DNA of 64,000 nucleotides from Raffaelea ambrosiae (GCA_002778195.1 PCDI01000001.1:2351105-2415104); one strand, 5' to 3'; positions 44,035 through 56,524 are shown, counted from the stretch's first letter. The notes: generated by a model from the letters alone, not told the origin. Program-made: numbers and translations.

Positions 44035-45894
44035 ATGTCCCTCTACTATGAGGCCGCAGCCGCCCTGACGGCTCCAGCCTCGGACGGAGGCAACCTCAAA
44101 ACACGCATCTTTGGTCCACGGAGCGGCGGTGGCGACAAGAAGAAACTGCAGCCCGGCACGACTGCCGCCAAAAAGGCAGCAGCAGCCGCACCGCCGCCGC
44201 CCGGCCAGGTCTACGCCCTGGCCATCGAGTCGTGCAAATGGAGCCAGGTCCTCAGCGAGGTCATCGACCGCGCGGGCCTGCTGACCCACGAGCGCCGCCG
44301 CCTCACGCCCATCCTGGCGCTGCTCCTCGTGCACGACCTGCTGCTCGGCAAGTCGGGCGTTCAGCTGCCACCAGCACACGGCCTGCGCGCGAGCGTCGAG
44401 CGGCACAAGGCGCGGCTGACGGCCGAGCTCACCCGGGCGCGGCTGCGGCGGCGGGCGCCGACCCTGGAGGCGCTGCGGGCGCAGGTGGAACGGGACGCCG
44501 CCGCAGCGACAGCGGCGTCGTCCGTGGCGGCCGCCACCCGGTGGGTCCGAATCAACCGGCTGAAGAGCACGCTGGACGAGCAGATGGCGACCACGTTTGC
44601 CGGCTACCGGCGCGTGGACGCGCTAGACCAACTGTTTGCGCACGGTCGTGACGATGATGGCGCCCCGAGCAAACGCATGTACGTCGACGAGCACGTGCCC
44701 GACCTGGTGGCCGTGCCGCTGGCCGCACCCTCCTCGTCCGATCTGACCCGCTGCGAGGCCTACAAGGACGGCGCCATCATCTTCCAGGACAAGGCGTCGT
44801 GCTTCCCGGCCTACCTGCTGGACCCGTCGTCCCTGGGGGGGCCGGGCGGCGGCGACATGGTGGACGCCTGTGCCGCTCCGGGCAACAAGACCAGCCACCT
44901 GGCTGCTCTGTCCCATGTTTCTTCTTCCTCGTCGTCTTTGTCGCCATCCCCGCAGCACATCTTTGCGTTCGAGAAAGACCCCTTCCGGGCCAAGACGCTG
45001 CAGGCCATGATGAAGACGGCCGGTGCGCTGGACGGCAACAAGGCGGTCGTCGTCACCATTGGCGCGGGCCAGGACTTTCTGCAGGTCGACCCGCACGCCG
45101 ACAAGTACAAGAACGTCCAGGCCCTGCTGCTGGATCCCAGCTGCTCGGGCAGCGGCATCGTGGGCAGAGACGCCATGCCGGAACTGCACCTGCCCAAAGC
45201 GGTGGCCGCTGCGGGCGAGGTGTCCAGCAGCAGCAGCAGCAGCAAACAGGCCAAGGGCAAGGGCAAGAAGCGGAAACGGGGACAGGAACAACCGGGCCCC
45301 AGTACAAAGGCAGAGCCAAAGGGCGAAACAACCGAAGTCGACCCCGCCACCGACCACAGAGACCAGGCGGCCCGTCTGGCAGCGCTCTCGGCCTTCCAGC
45401 TGACCATCCTGCGGCACGCGTTCCAGTTCCCGCACGCCCGGCGCGTGACCTACTCCACGTGCTCGATCCACGCCCAGGAGAACGAACATGTCGTGGTCAA
45501 GGCCCTGGCTGCGGGAGCCAAGGCCGGCTGGCGGCTGCTGCGGCGGGACGAGCAGGTCCGTGGCATGCGGGCGTGGCCGGTGCGGGGCGAGGCGGGTGCC
45601 GTGGAGAGTGCAGACGACATTGCACGTCTGGACAAGAACACGGCCGCCGGCGTGGCGGATGCCTGCATACGGTCGTACGCGGACGACGGACGGGGCGTGA
45701 TGGGATTCTTTGTGGCAGCATTCGTGCGGGACGACGTGTCCGGGGAAGCTGATAGCACAGCAGCAGCAGCAGCAGCAAAACAAGGCAGTGCTGCATCCGA
45801 CAAGAGGGATGAGAGCGAGGAGAAGGAGGACAGCGATGAGAGCGGTGAGAGCAGCGAGAGCGATGGGAGTGAATGGGGTGGGTTCGACGATTAA
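44035..45894 (+). CDS. rcm1: 25S rRNA cytosine-C5 methyltransferase RCM1 (NSUN5)
   Basis: A single exon encodes 619 aa. RCM1 methylates a cytosine of 25S rRNA in the nucleolus. The N-terminus MSLYYEAAAALT is the family start. RWVRINRLKSTLDEQM marks the pre-catalytic domain. SAM motif I is DMVDACAAPGNKTSHLAAL. Motif IV LLLDPSCSGSGIVGRD and motif VI RVTYSTCSIHAQENE supply the two cysteines used by Nop2/Sun enzymes. A Ser-rich, lysine-rich insert of about 60 residues (KGKGKKRKRGQEQ) sits between motifs IV and VI, as in other fungal RCM1 proteins. The C-tail is an Asp/Glu/Ser run. GC content is very high, producing long antisense open frames that are not genes. Confidence 0.93.
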   Translation: MSLYYEAAAALTAPASDGGNLKTRIFGPRSGGGDKKKLQPGTTAAKKAAAAAPPPPGQVYALAIESCKWSQVLSEVIDRAGLLTHERRRLTPILALLLVHDLLLGKSGVQLPPAHGLRASVERHKARLTAELTRARLRRRAPTLEALRAQVERDAAAATAASSVAAATRWVRINRLKSTLDEQMATTFAGYRRVDALDQLFAHGRDDDGAPSKRMYVDEHVPDLVAVPLAAPSSSDLTRCEAYKDGAIIFQDKASCFPAYLLDPSSLGGPGGGDMVDACAAPGNKTSHLAALSHVSSSSSSLSPSPQHIFAFEKDPFRAKTLQAMMKTAGALDGNKAVVVTIGAGQDFLQVDPHADKYKNVQALLLDPSCSGSGIVGRDAMPELHLPKAVAAAGEVSSSSSSSKQAKGKGKKRKRGQEQPGPSTKAEPKGETTEVDPATDHRDQAARLAALSAFQLTILRHAFQFPHARRVTYSTCSIHAQENEHVVVKALAAGAKAGWRLLRRDEQVRGMRAWPVRGEAGAVESADDIARLDKNTAAGVADACIRSYADDGRGVMGFFVAAFVRDDVSGEADSTAAAAAAKQGSAASDKRDESEEKEDSDESGESSESDGSEWGGFDD

Positions 45895-46698
45895 GGCTGC
45901 AACTACAACACCCGTACCACAGAGAGAAAAGATTCATACATACAGGGACAGGCATTTCACGGGCGAACGGATAGGAAAAGCATGCTGTGTTTGTTTATTC
46001 TTCTCAGAATGTAGAATTCGCAGCCCTCAGAATACCCCTCATCAGACTCGCTTTGCACTTTGTTTTCTGAGATAGAACAGGACAACCACGTCTTGATTTT
46101 GTTTGTTCGGTCATGGGAGAGAGAAATCTAATGGAATGGATAATAAATGGGCTTGCTCCTTTGGAGACGACCCGAGAAAGAATCGAAGACAAAAGAAGAA
46201 ACAAAAGAAGAGAAGACGGAAAGTTAAAAACAAAAAAGAACAGGAATGAGATATACCAATGTAAAAGTACATTTGAACAGAGCCCAACAGAAGAATGGTA
46301 CTGGGGAACAGAAGAGAAAAAAAAAAGTATATCCATCCCCCCTTTCCCCAAAAATGGTTTGTGTTGTGTATATAAAAAAACACCCCCCCAAAAAGATGGT
46401 CGGAGAAAAACGACAATGAGACGCAAGACCCCAGAAGAGAGAAACCAAGAAACGCCCTGTGCGTCCTCCGTTCCTTTCCTTCCTTTTTTTTGGTCTCACA
46501 CGGACTGTCTCGCCCTATAGCCCCTCCCCAGAATCGTGTTCCACGGGAGTTTTCTCCGGTCCATCCCTTATCCCGCTTAAAAAATCGTGACAATCGTGAA
46601 GAAGACAAGAATCAAGACGACACCAAAAGGTACTTGACTAGACACACACTCACACACACACCGTATTACACCATACGCACAGACACACACCTCCCTCT
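45895..46698. other. Intergenic, convergent 3' ends
   Basis: It lies between the stops of RCM1 and the DUF1996 gene. Mostly A-rich with short C and T runs; no gene is supported. Confidence 0.5.
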
Positions 46699-49462
46699 TT
46701 AGTGCAGGTGCGTCCGCACATGCCGGTGGTGGTGCGCATGCTGCGCCCGCTTGTAGTGCGTCGACGTGCCGTTGCTGTAGGTGCCGCCGCCCGACGGAGA
46801 CACGGACGGGAGAGCAGAGACAGAGGCCGAGGAGGAGGAGGAGGCCGTGGAGGAGGCTGAGGCTGAGGCCGACACAGACGCAGGCGCAGACGACGGCGTC
46901 GCCGTCGGCGTCACCGTCGTCTGCGTCGTCTCCTTGGGAATCGTCACGTACCGCGTCGACGTCCGGTGGGTGGTGATCGTCGTCGTGCCGTCCACGCCCG
47001 TCGAGGTGGCCTCGTCGCCACCTGCGGTGACGGTCGCCGTCCTGAACGCCGTCTCGGTGGCCGTCACCGTCACCGTCACGGGACCGCACTCGGGAAGCGC
47101 CCGGCGGACCACCCGGTTGCGCTTGACGGTCTCGTCGCGCTTGAACTGGGTGCTGTTGCCGTAGCTGGGCACGGTGGCCGACGGGTAGGCCGACGGCGAA
47201 GAGAAGCCAGCCGAGGCCGACGAAGAAGAGGAGGCCGTCTGGGTCACAGTGGTCTTGGCACGGGACTTGGTCACGTAGAGCGTGGTGGTCCGATGCTCGG
47301 TCTCGATGGTGGTGGAGTCGCCCGAGCCCGAGCCCGAGCCCGAACCAGAGCCGCCGGCACCAGCCGTGACCGTGGCCGTCAGGGTGGCCGTCTCGGTGGC
47401 CGTGATGGTCGTGGTCGAGGTCGAGCCGGCCGAGCAGGCCGAGCCGGAGCCCGAACCGGAACCAGAGCCGGGAGCCGGGGTGGAAGCACCCGAGGCCGGG
47501 GTGGAAGCGGCCGCCGAAGAAGACTCACCGCCCGCAGGGGTAGACGAAGTCACAGCAGGGGCTGGCGAGGAAGAGGAAACAACAGCCGAGGACGAGACAA
47601 CATCCGACGAGGAAGAGGAAGCAACAGCCGAGGACGAAACAGCCGTCGACGACGACGAGCCGGCGGCCGAGGAGCTGACGTTGGCAAAGGGAGCCGAGCT
47701 GTAGGACAGGATGGGGCGGGTGTAGCTGGCGCTGGCCGAGCCGGCACCCGTGGTGGTCTTGGCCTTGGCACCGCCCGGGATGGTGATCTTGTAGGTGGCC
47801 GGCTTGGACGACGAAGAGGAGGTGCCCACAGCCGCGGTCGTCGCCGAAGACGAAGACGAAGACGGCGACGAAGACGGCAACGAAGACACGATCGACATGC
47901 TCGGGTTGGAGCCGTAGGTGTAGGTCGGGCCGGACGTGTTGGGGGTCGCCTGGGTCGACGACGAGGCGGACGCGCTGCCGGTGCTGCTCGCGGCATTCAC
48001 GGCGTCGGCGGTGGCGGTGGACGAGGCGGTCTGGGACGTCGCCGACGAGGCGGTCTTGGACGTCGCCGACGACGTGGTCGAGCCCGAGCCCGAGGTGCCA
48101 GCGGCCGAGGTGCCGTAGGACCAGCCAAAGAGCGGGTTGTTGCCCGGCAGCTTCTCGAGGGAGCCGTCGATCTGCTCGGGCGTGGGGTTGGGGATGCTGC
48201 AGTCGCCCTCCATGACGGTCTCGACGTCGGGGCACTGGTCCATGCCGCTGTCGCCGGCGTCGCAGGTGTCGATGATGTGCTGCAGCACGGTGGTGTCCCA
48301 GCCGGCAATGAAGTCGCCGTGCAGCGAGTAGCCGGCGGCGTCGCCGTTGGACAGCACAAACGGCTGCGAGCCGGCGTTCTGGGTCCAGCGGTCGGCAAAG
48401 AGCGGCGTGTTCCAGTACATCTCGTAGAACAGATGCGGCGTGTGCACCCAGCCCTCGGGGCAGTCCTGCTTGCCGTCGCCGGCGTCGCTGGGGAACTGCA
48501 TGTTGTTCTCGTAGTCCGTCAGGTCCTTGGATGGGTCGTAGCACGACGGGAAGTGCAGGTCGGCCCGCAGCGGCGACGCGTAGCCGTCGCAGTTGGCAAA
48601 CGGGAACCCCACGCCCGAGCCCTGGTTGCCGCTGTCCTGCATGCCCGCCTTGGTGCCGTCCGAGTCCGCCGGCCACGACGGCGGGTCGAAGCTGGTGCGC
48701 GGGCACGTGAACTGCGCCGGCTGGATGGTGCCCTTGGACGGGTCCAGGACGAGATCGCCCGAGGCCGGCGGCGTGGTCTGCTTGGCATTGCCGCTGACCA
48801 TCTGCAGGCCGATGGGGAAGGACTTGATCTCATCGTTGGTGGCCTCGAAGCTGGCGGGGCGTGTTAGTGGGAGGGAGAGAAAAAAATAAAATAAAAAGAA
48901 TAAACAAATTCTAGTGGACCACATTTCCAACAGCTTGTCAAACACCCCAACACCTTGTAGAACGTCCAACGGGCTTGTTAGAGCATCCAACACGCTGCCA
49001 AACAAGCTTGACAGTGGCAAGTTGGTCGCCCCATGTCTCCGCGTCATACAAAAGTTTTAAGCGACCCGAGCAGGGATGGCATAGACCACACAAAACTTAC
49101 AAGTAGTACACGTTCATGTAGAACAACGGAACGGCCTCGAACGAGTTGTTGGTGGTATCGTGGAAATACACCGTCGGCATCCAGTAGGCGCTCTTGTCGG
49201 CCTTGATATCCGCCGTGCTGCAGGTGGACTCCTGCAGAGACTCGCCGGTGGCCGAGTTGCCGAAAGCATTGGCGCCCTGGACGGCGTGCGAGTGTGTAGA
49301 CGGACCGCCAGGGTTCACGATGGGGTCAGAACGGCCCTGCGTCAAAGGACCGTCGCCGTGGAAGTGCAGCACAGCAAAGGTACGCGAGTCCTTGCCGGCA
49401 GCCACAGAGGCCAGGGCGGCCATGGAGGCCATCACGGTGGCCAGAGTCTTGGGGTAGAACAT
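46699..49462 (-). CDS. Secreted DUF1996 protein with Ser/Thr-rich repeat tail
   Basis: Exons 49462-49101 and 48850-46699 flank a 250-bp intron (GTAAGT donor, CACTAACAC branch) and give about 837 aa. A signal peptide is visible (MFYPKTLATVMASMAALASVAAG). The DUF1996 domain follows to about residue 305, with family motifs FHGDGPLTQGRSDPIVNPG, SHAVQGANAF, DLHFPSCYD and GWDTTVLQHIIDTC. The rest is a Ser/Thr/Ala-rich stalk likely to be O-glycosylated. Two related modules stand in it (TATETATLTATVTAG...RTTTLYVTK and TATETAFRTATVTAG...RTSTRYVTIP). Dibasic KR sites lie near the end (QFKRDE, HYKRAQ), and the tail is His-rich, without a GPI signal. DUF1996 proteins are secreted or wall-bound in fungi; function is unproven. 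Confidence 0.92.
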
Positions 49463-52400
49463 GTTGGGAGTGTATGTGATGTCTTAACAATTCTTCAGTC
49501 GAATTGTTTGGTCGTTGGATCGTTGGATCGTTTTGATTTGTGGTTTTGTTTGTTGTTTGTTTGAATATCTCAAATCTCAAGGAGTGGGCAAGGTCTCTAG
49601 GACTCTTGATGTTGATGGAATAATCCACAAAAAAAAGGAATGGCAATGGGTCAGGCAAGCCTGTGTAAGTCGTGTCGTTGCTCTGCAAGAGTTCGAAGAA
49701 GGGGAAAACTAGTTCACCCTGTTGAAGCAAGAAAAAAAAATAACAGGCAAATGCAAAAAAAATGAAGGAGTGTGAAATCCGAAGATGTGGGAAGTTGAGA
49801 GAGAATGGAAAGGCCAACCGTTTTGAAAGGAGAGAAACGAAGGGCCACTGAAGGACTCGTCAAGCACGAGAACGACACGAAAAAAAAAGAAAGAGAATGT
49901 GAGTAGACAAGAAGAGAAAAAGAGAGGTCAAAGGAGTGGACAAAGAAAAGGGAAAAGGAAGGGGAAGAGACGTGGTTGAGGTCTAATAAAAAAGGGGAAG
50001 GGCCGCCAGCCAGCGCCACGATGCCCGTTGACAATTTTTTCTGGCCCTTGTTTTGCTGCAAAGCGGGAAACGCCCATGCCATGCTGCCCAAGAGGCCCAG
50101 ACCCTGCCAAGGGGACACCGCACACTAGGCTGGAACGGACATGGTGAGGCTGCTGATTCCCGACTACCAGGGCTCTGCTGGTACAGGTGTTGGCGGATTT
50201 GGCGGATTGGACGGATTCGGGGAGGGGAAGAGAGGCACGGACAAGGTGTGGGTGGGCTAATCGATCTTACTTGGGGCCAGGGGTGGGGGGCGTGCCTGTA
50301 AGAGCTGCAGGGAGCGAGGCCTGTTAGGGGGGGCAAACGAAAAAGAAGTGAGAGCCACGATAATTCCATCACGAGAGAATCTACTAGTATTGTACGAGCA
50401 CAAGAAAGCGTTTACGGGTGGAGAAGCCCGGGGGGGCGCTGAGAAATGAGAGAGGGCGGCTGCAAAAGAAACCAATGACATGAAACGGGGGAGCAGAAAG
50501 CAGAAAGCAGAAAACAGAAAACCGCAAGCAAAAGAAAGAAAGACAAAAGATGGGATGGGAGATGGGATGAATTGGCCGGAGATGGGGTCGATTTAGGGTC
50601 GGATGGGGCCTGACGGGGTCCAACCAGAGCGTAATAATGGTCGGGCAAACAGTGGCCCAGTCTGGGCGGCAAGAACAACAAACAGGAAGACTAGGCCGTT
50701 GTTGAAACATGGACCGGAAACAACAAGGCAAGACATTTCAAAGAAAAGAAAACATGGCATTGCCCTGGGCATGGTTGCTATTAGATAGTACTATGCAGTT
50801 ACTGCAAAGTAAGATACGCATGGGACGAAACGACCAGAAGAGAGACGGGCGCTTCCTTCAGCTCGGTCCAGACATCACCCCGGGGCCACCATGCAGGTCT
50901 TCGGACCCAGAGTTTGAGAGCAAGACAGACAGGCAAAGAAGGCGCCTGGACGGAATCACAGGGGGGCTGGCCTGCAGGGGGCCTGCCAAAGTTTTTTTTT
51001 TTTTTTACCTCTCACCGATTGGCCAGCACAGAACGTGCCTGGCCAATGCACCCTCGCCGTGCATGCAGGATCCTCAGGACCAGCATCAAGAGGCCTGTGT
51101 AAGCAATACCTTGAGAAGCAATCCCAGGAAGACGCTGCCAGAACGCGGTATGGCCTGCCAGACAGGAGGGAATATGCAGGGGACTGGGGCCAAACCCATG
51201 GCCTGAAGGAAGAGGGACGATGAAAAGAAACCAGCTCGGCTGCCGGGCACTGCATGCCGTGTTAGTCAGTATTTGTCTTTCTCGTCCTCCAGGCCTTGGG
51301 CCAGGTTCGTCACGAGTTGCCGAGTCCTCCTTTCATCCCATTCCATCCTCGCTTGGACCTGTCCATCCGAAGAGGCGACCACAACCCTGCGCCATCCCAT
51401 CATCCCGCGGTCCCTGCCCGTGGTGATTTCCAGGTGACAGGGGACCCTGTCGAAAGGGGACAATTGGCGCGAGGAATCGTACCCTGGTGATGGTCCGGGC
51501 AGGGCCAGCAGAGAGAACATCATGGCAGGCGTGTAAGCGAAATGGGGAGGGGAAAAGCTGACTATGGAGCCGCTGGGGGGCAGACAGAAGAAACAGAGCA
51601 GAGGGAAAAAAAAAAAAGAAACATCTACTATTACAAAGTACTATGTAGATTTCCGCAGGCCTCCTCGGCCTGGTGTCTGCTGTTTCGAAACGCTAGTGCT
51701 GCTGGGGGATCTGCCCAGGGGGTGGGTTTCCAAGCTGCTTTGTTGGTCTTCTGAAAATTGCATACAAAGTATTACTATGCAGTACGAGTACGATACAGAG
51801 AGAGAGTCGGCGATTTTCGTCTCTGCCTGCTCTTTCCTTCCGATTGCACGCTCTCCTCTGTTCGCTCCTTCCTCCCAGCCAATGGGTCTGAGCTTCGTTA
51901 GTCCGTTCCCCTTTCTCGGGGTTCCCCCCTGTGGCGTTCGGGCGACGAGAGCCAATGAATGCACTGGTGGGCAGAGCCGCCCCTTGCTTGAAACGCGCCA
52001 CGGTGGGTTCGCTGCGTTCCTTGTTTAAATTGCACCCAGCCTGTGCCGTCCATACAGAGGCCTGCACGCCAGCAGAGGCCTGCCAAAAAAGACCACAAAG
52101 ACCAAAATACCAAAATACGCCCACAGACCCGGCGAGCAAAGGGGGGTCGGTGCCTCGAACTCAAAAAGGGAAAAGCTTTAAGCTTTTTTATTCGCTGTGA
52201 CAGTTGCCCACTGAATAGTCTATCGCCGTGCTACTGTCGTTTTTTGTGGTTTTTGTGTGATTTTTGTGGTCTGGCGGTCTGGTGGTCTGGTGGTTCTGAT
52301 GTCGTGCCGTATTTTTGTACTATGTATGTAGTTAAAACCACCACATCTGCGGCCACGGACTAGTGGATGACGTCGAGCTGTCAGGCGAGAGGCGATCTTC

Positions 52401-53130
52401 GAAAGACTGGTACGTGTGGAGATCTGGGGATGAGAGACAAAGAAAAGACAAAACCGACGGAGCAAAACCGTTGCAGTAGGGACCATCCCTTCTAACCGTC
52501 GAGTGCAATGTACACACTAGGTAGAGTCAAAGACAAAGAAGGGAGACAGGCAACTCGTCGATAGCCGAAGCCGTCCGGAAGAACCGAGCAGAACATTCCG
52601 ACTGGCCTGTCCAACCCAAGCCCATGCCTTGCCATTGCCAATGCCTGATTCAGCAAAAAAAGGAGGATCTTTACAGGGTACGATACCACCATAGATTATT
52701 GCGTGGCATGCTGTACGGGCAACGACATAGTATTCTGCACGGTTCATTACCTGGGGACGAATCCTGGCGACAAGAAATTTTGTTAAGATTACCAACAGGT
52801 GCTGCTTCTGGGGTAGGCATTGTCGTCTTCCCCACTGTACTTCCCTGTTCCCCTTTTGATTGACCTTTCCGGGGGCAAGGAGCGGTGAAATGAATGCAAT
52901 CAGCAAGGAGATAAAAGGGTGCTGTGTATGACAAAACAACACAGTAACTAGATGGCACAACATAGGGAATTGAAGGCTCCGGAGTAGAATGGCCTGTGGG
53001 CCACGACAAGGGACAAGGAACGGATGGAAGGACACAAGGAGGACTCCATACGGACACGAACAAGCAGGCTTTGATACGTTGCAATGCAGATGGACAACTA
53101 GAAAGAGGCAGAAGACCTGAAATGAACCCG
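49463..53130. other. 3.7-kb gene-free region
   Basis: No protein gene is supported; open frames overlap on both strands and lack domains. The first 500 bp are the promoter of the DUF1996 gene (minus strand), with A-rich stretches on the plus strand equal to a CT-rich leader. The remainder contains several ACTACTATGTA-like short motifs (about 50790, 51630 and 51775) and no recognisable RNA. Confidence 0.5.
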
Positions 53131-53170
53131 ACAAAAAGACAAAAAGACAAAAAGACAAAAAGACAAAAAA
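53131..53170 (-). terminator. Tandem T-run terminators after the 5S gene
   Basis: Read on the minus strand, the 5S 3' end is followed at once by a run of seven T, then by four copies of GTCTTTTT. Each T run of five or more can stop RNA polymerase III, so termination is backed up several times. Confidence 0.7.
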
Positions 53171-53289
53171 ACGTACAGCAGCGGGTATTCGCTGGTCGTC
53201 ACCGACCCAACTACTAATCCGCCGATTACTGGTTTAACTAGGGGAGAGCGGACGGGATCCCGTGCTTTCCAGCATCTATGGCCGTACGT
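53171..53289 (-). rRNA. 5S ribosomal RNA
   Basis: The 119-nt sequence matches ascomycete 5S rRNA. It starts with ACGTACGGCCATA, holds the internal control region (GGATTAGTAGTTGGGT) and CGGTGACGACCAGCGAATACC, and ends with CTGCTGTACGT. The 5' and 3' ends pair to form helix I. As in Neurospora and many filamentous ascomycetes the gene stands alone among pol II genes and not in the rDNA repeat. The gene is followed by a pol III T run and preceded by a TATA box. Confidence 0.95.
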
Positions 53290-53312
53290 GGAAGGAAAGG
53301 GGTGTTGTGAGG

Positions 53313-53318
53313 TATATA
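53313..53318 (-). promoter_or_regulatory. TATA box of the 5S gene
   Basis: TATATA stands 24-29 nt before the first 5S base on the minus strand. Fission yeast and Neurospora 5S genes depend on such an upstream TATA element for pol III transcription, so position and sequence fit. Confidence 0.65.
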
Positions 53319-53862
53319 AGTCTTTTCAGAGGAGGCAATTGTTGGTGTGTTGACACGGTAGACAGAAGCAACTGTAGACACGGATATAGACTGCCAGAAA
53401 ATGGTGATAGATCAGACGCACACGCAGGCAGAGCATGAGAAACGGTGACAGACATTTATGCGGACAAATAAGAACTCGAGGTGACACGAAATACAATAAA
53501 TCAAAAACTCGACAACTCAAAATAAGGATACTCTCAACCATATAGACGTCGTCTTTCCAGCAATCCCATAAGTCTGGCCAAAAGAGCAAACCCCAAAAAA
53601 GAACGCCAATGACGCTGACAATGAGAAATAAAGAATGCAAAACAATGTATGCAAAAGAAACAATGCATGCAGTCACCCAGCACCACAATCACATCCTCAC
53701 CCACACCCACAACACCCACGAGACCGATGTCTCCTCCTCTGGATATGCAAGTCATTTCACCTCTCCCCAGTCGCCTCTAGCGGCACCCAAACGCCCTCAT
53801 TCACGCACTCTCTATCCTCTTTCCTCCTTCCCCCAGTCTCTCCCCTGCCTGGGCGTGCCGCT

Positions 53863-55238
53863 TTAGATGTGCTCCACGGGCTCCTCGGGCAGCAGCTCCT
53901 CCACCGGCCGCTCTGCCGGCGCCGGCCGCAGCGCCGCAATCGGAATGTTGACAATCCCGTTGAACACAAACGTAAAGTACACCAGCAGCACAAAGCCGAC
54001 CACCTGCAGCCACTTGAACGACTCCCACCCCAGCAGCAGCGACACCAGCCAGATGAACAGCGTCCGGCACGTGTCGATCGTCGACCGCGACGTCGCGCTC
54101 ACGCTGCGCGTCACCGACAGACCGAAAAAGTTGAAGCCGCCGATGCTGACCATGATCAGCAGGCTCGACCCCCAGATGCGCACGTCCGACACCATCTGCC
54201 GCCAGCCTTCCACCATGTCAAAGTACCCCAGGCGACCGTGCTCCGTCCGGCCAATCGCCAGGTGCATCACGACCATGCCCAGCACCGTCACCGCCAGCCC
54301 AAAGGTGCCCTCCCAGCCGACCACCCGCAGCGGCTCAATTGCCGACCGCTCCAAGATCCACTCCTCGAGCACAAACTGCGTCGCCGTAAAGATCTGCGCA
54401 AAGGCAATGAGCAGCACGCCCACAATGACGCGCACCGCCTCGGCCTCAAGCCCACCATCGGCCGTCGCATCCACTGTCGGATCCGGGGCAATCGCACCGG
54501 CCAGGCCGACAATGGCCACGCCCAGCACCACGCCCGCCAGTGATACCCACTGGAACGAGTACAGGTGGCGCTTGAGGAAGAGCACGCTAAAGAGGCCGAC
54601 AAAGATGACGAGCGCACCGCGGGTCATCTGGTAGATGGACGCGACCACCAGCAGCAGGCCGCAGTTGATCAGGGTGGTGCCCAGAATGTCGCAGATGGCC
54701 GGCAGCGAGAGAAGCAGGACGCGGAAGCCGCTCAGGACGCCATCGGTGGAAGAGGCCGCAGCGGCCGGCTTGCTGTTGCCACTGCTGCCGTTCAGAGCGG
54801 TGGTGGAATGAATGCTGGCGGCATCCCCGTTGGTATCAGCCGCTCCGTCCAGTTGATCCACCGTTGCCGCACCCTCCTCCTCCTCCTCCTCCTCGGTCTG
54901 CACGGCCTCGTATCCCCCGTTCTTCTTGGCCGCATATCGGCTCTTCAGTTGGAGCAGCCCGACCACGAGCCAGCAGCCCATCTCGCCGACGAACATCTGG
55001 GCGGTCTGGAGCACGGGCTGCTCAAAGTAGGCCCGCTTCTTCGGATCGGGGTCGTCGCAGTTGCGGACACACTGGTTGTCCTGGAGGGGGGGAGCAAGAG
55101 ATGTTAGAGAAAGGAGGATCACCGGGTGAATCGTCTGTGTAAATAGTCACTCACCTGGTACTTGGTCAACAGCGTGTTGCATACACCCGTCAGTAGCATC
55201 ATCGCCACCAGGACGGGAATGAGGTACTTGTTCGCCAT
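53863..55238 (-). CDS. SLC35F6-like drug/metabolite-superfamily transporter
   Basis: Exons 55238-55155 and 55080-53863 flank a 74-bp intron (GTGAGT donor, CTAACATC branch) and give 433 aa. The short first exon (MANKYLIPVLVAMMLLTGVC onward) is the first membrane helix. About ten membrane segments follow. The signature near the end, SATSRSTIDTCRTLFIWLVS followed by LGWESFKWLQVVGF, corresponds to the conserved block of human SLC35F6 and its fungal relatives. A low-complexity acidic/Ser loop (EEEEEEEGAAT...) sits between helices 2 and 3. Members lie in the vacuole, lysosome or Golgi membrane; the substrate is not known. The C-terminus is Pro/Glu-rich. Confidence 0.9.
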
Positions 55239-56524
55239 GGTGTCGGTGGCTAGGGAGAAGAGGCGAGCAGAGTTCGAAAATGTGCGCAAAAGTTGAGACG
55301 AAGCCTTCCAAAGAATACAATATCCCCTCAAATTAGATAGACGGCCTCGAAATGATATGAATCGATCCCGACCGGGGAGCACAGGAGCAGATGAAGTAAC
55401 AAAGCACGGAGAGCGTGTGTATGTCGGTGAGAGAGGAGCCGTTTGAGCGATTCGACCGATCCGGAAGCGAGGGATGAGAGTTGGTGGTAAAGAGGCAAAC
55501 AGTTGGAGCTTGGTGCTCCTTATCTGGCGTCACCTGCTTGGTTCCGCTGATCGCTATGCGCTATCCGCTGTTGACTGCTATTGAGATAAGCGACTATGAA
55601 AAGGGTGCAACTGGTACCTCTCTCTTTCAGTCTCTTGCCGTCGTCACTTTGTGCACCGTGGCCTCTGTTTTGTGCCTGGGTGAGTAGCCGAGGAAAGGGA
55701 TGGCAAGAGATGACGAAGAGAGCAACGAAACCAGAGGAGGTCCGAATGAGGCGCAAGGGTCCGTACAGTCACGCCGAAACCGTCACAGGTTGGCTTCAAA
55801 AGCGGGCAGGTGGACAGGTGGTTGGTTGATTCACTAGGAGATTGTGGCTGGAAAAGCACGCGCCACATTTAGGCTATCTGAGACCCTCAATATTAAAACA
55901 GGCACCCGTTTGGCCACTGATAGCGGGCCACAGCAGGCAGACAGCGGCAGCTGACGCTCGGCATGGAGACAGGATGGAGACAGGATGGAGACACGACTCA
56001 GCGCGGCCATGGAGAACAAGCACTGGACACCTTCTTGATGCGGCTGGTCGTCTTCTTGAGCAGTGGAACAGCTTCCTTTTTCTAGTACGTATTTCTCTCT
56101 CCAGCATTAGCCAACTGGTCCACAGAGAGTCCACTATGCAAACTATGTACTCTGTACTCGTAATTATGTACTTTCCAAATCACCTTCCAAAAAGAGCCAC
56201 CAGAGTGGCCTTTGTTGGGGCTCGTCTATACCTTCAATGCAAAACGTTGAAATGCAAGGGAAAAAAAAAGAAAAAAAAAGGAGAAAAACAAGATGGATCG
56301 CAACCCCCCTTGCGCCTGTGTGACTCGTGGTTGCCTCGAGTCTCTGTATCCAACCCAGAGTGTGTAACGGCAACGGAAGCAAGCAGAGAAAAAAATGCGG
56401 TAAAAAAAAATAAAAAGCGACAGCTCCCATGTTGAATGAACCTCTTTGACATGACTCCATTTTGTTCTTTGTATTTTTCTTTTCCCAAAAAAAGCACAAA
56501 CGTATACCATGACGTGGTCTTTGC
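55239..56524. other. Intergenic stretch
   Basis: It contains the promoter of the SLC35F6-like gene and the 3' region of the DUF2985 gene. No gene is supported. Confidence 0.5.

Noticed and set aside
44623..45783. 386-codon minus-strand frame
   Set aside because: Antisense to RCM1; no domain and composition set by the GC-rich sense gene.
46966..48867. 633-codon open frame on the plus strand
   Set aside because: It lies antisense to the DUF1996 gene, is Gly/Arg-rich without a domain, and results from high third-position GC.
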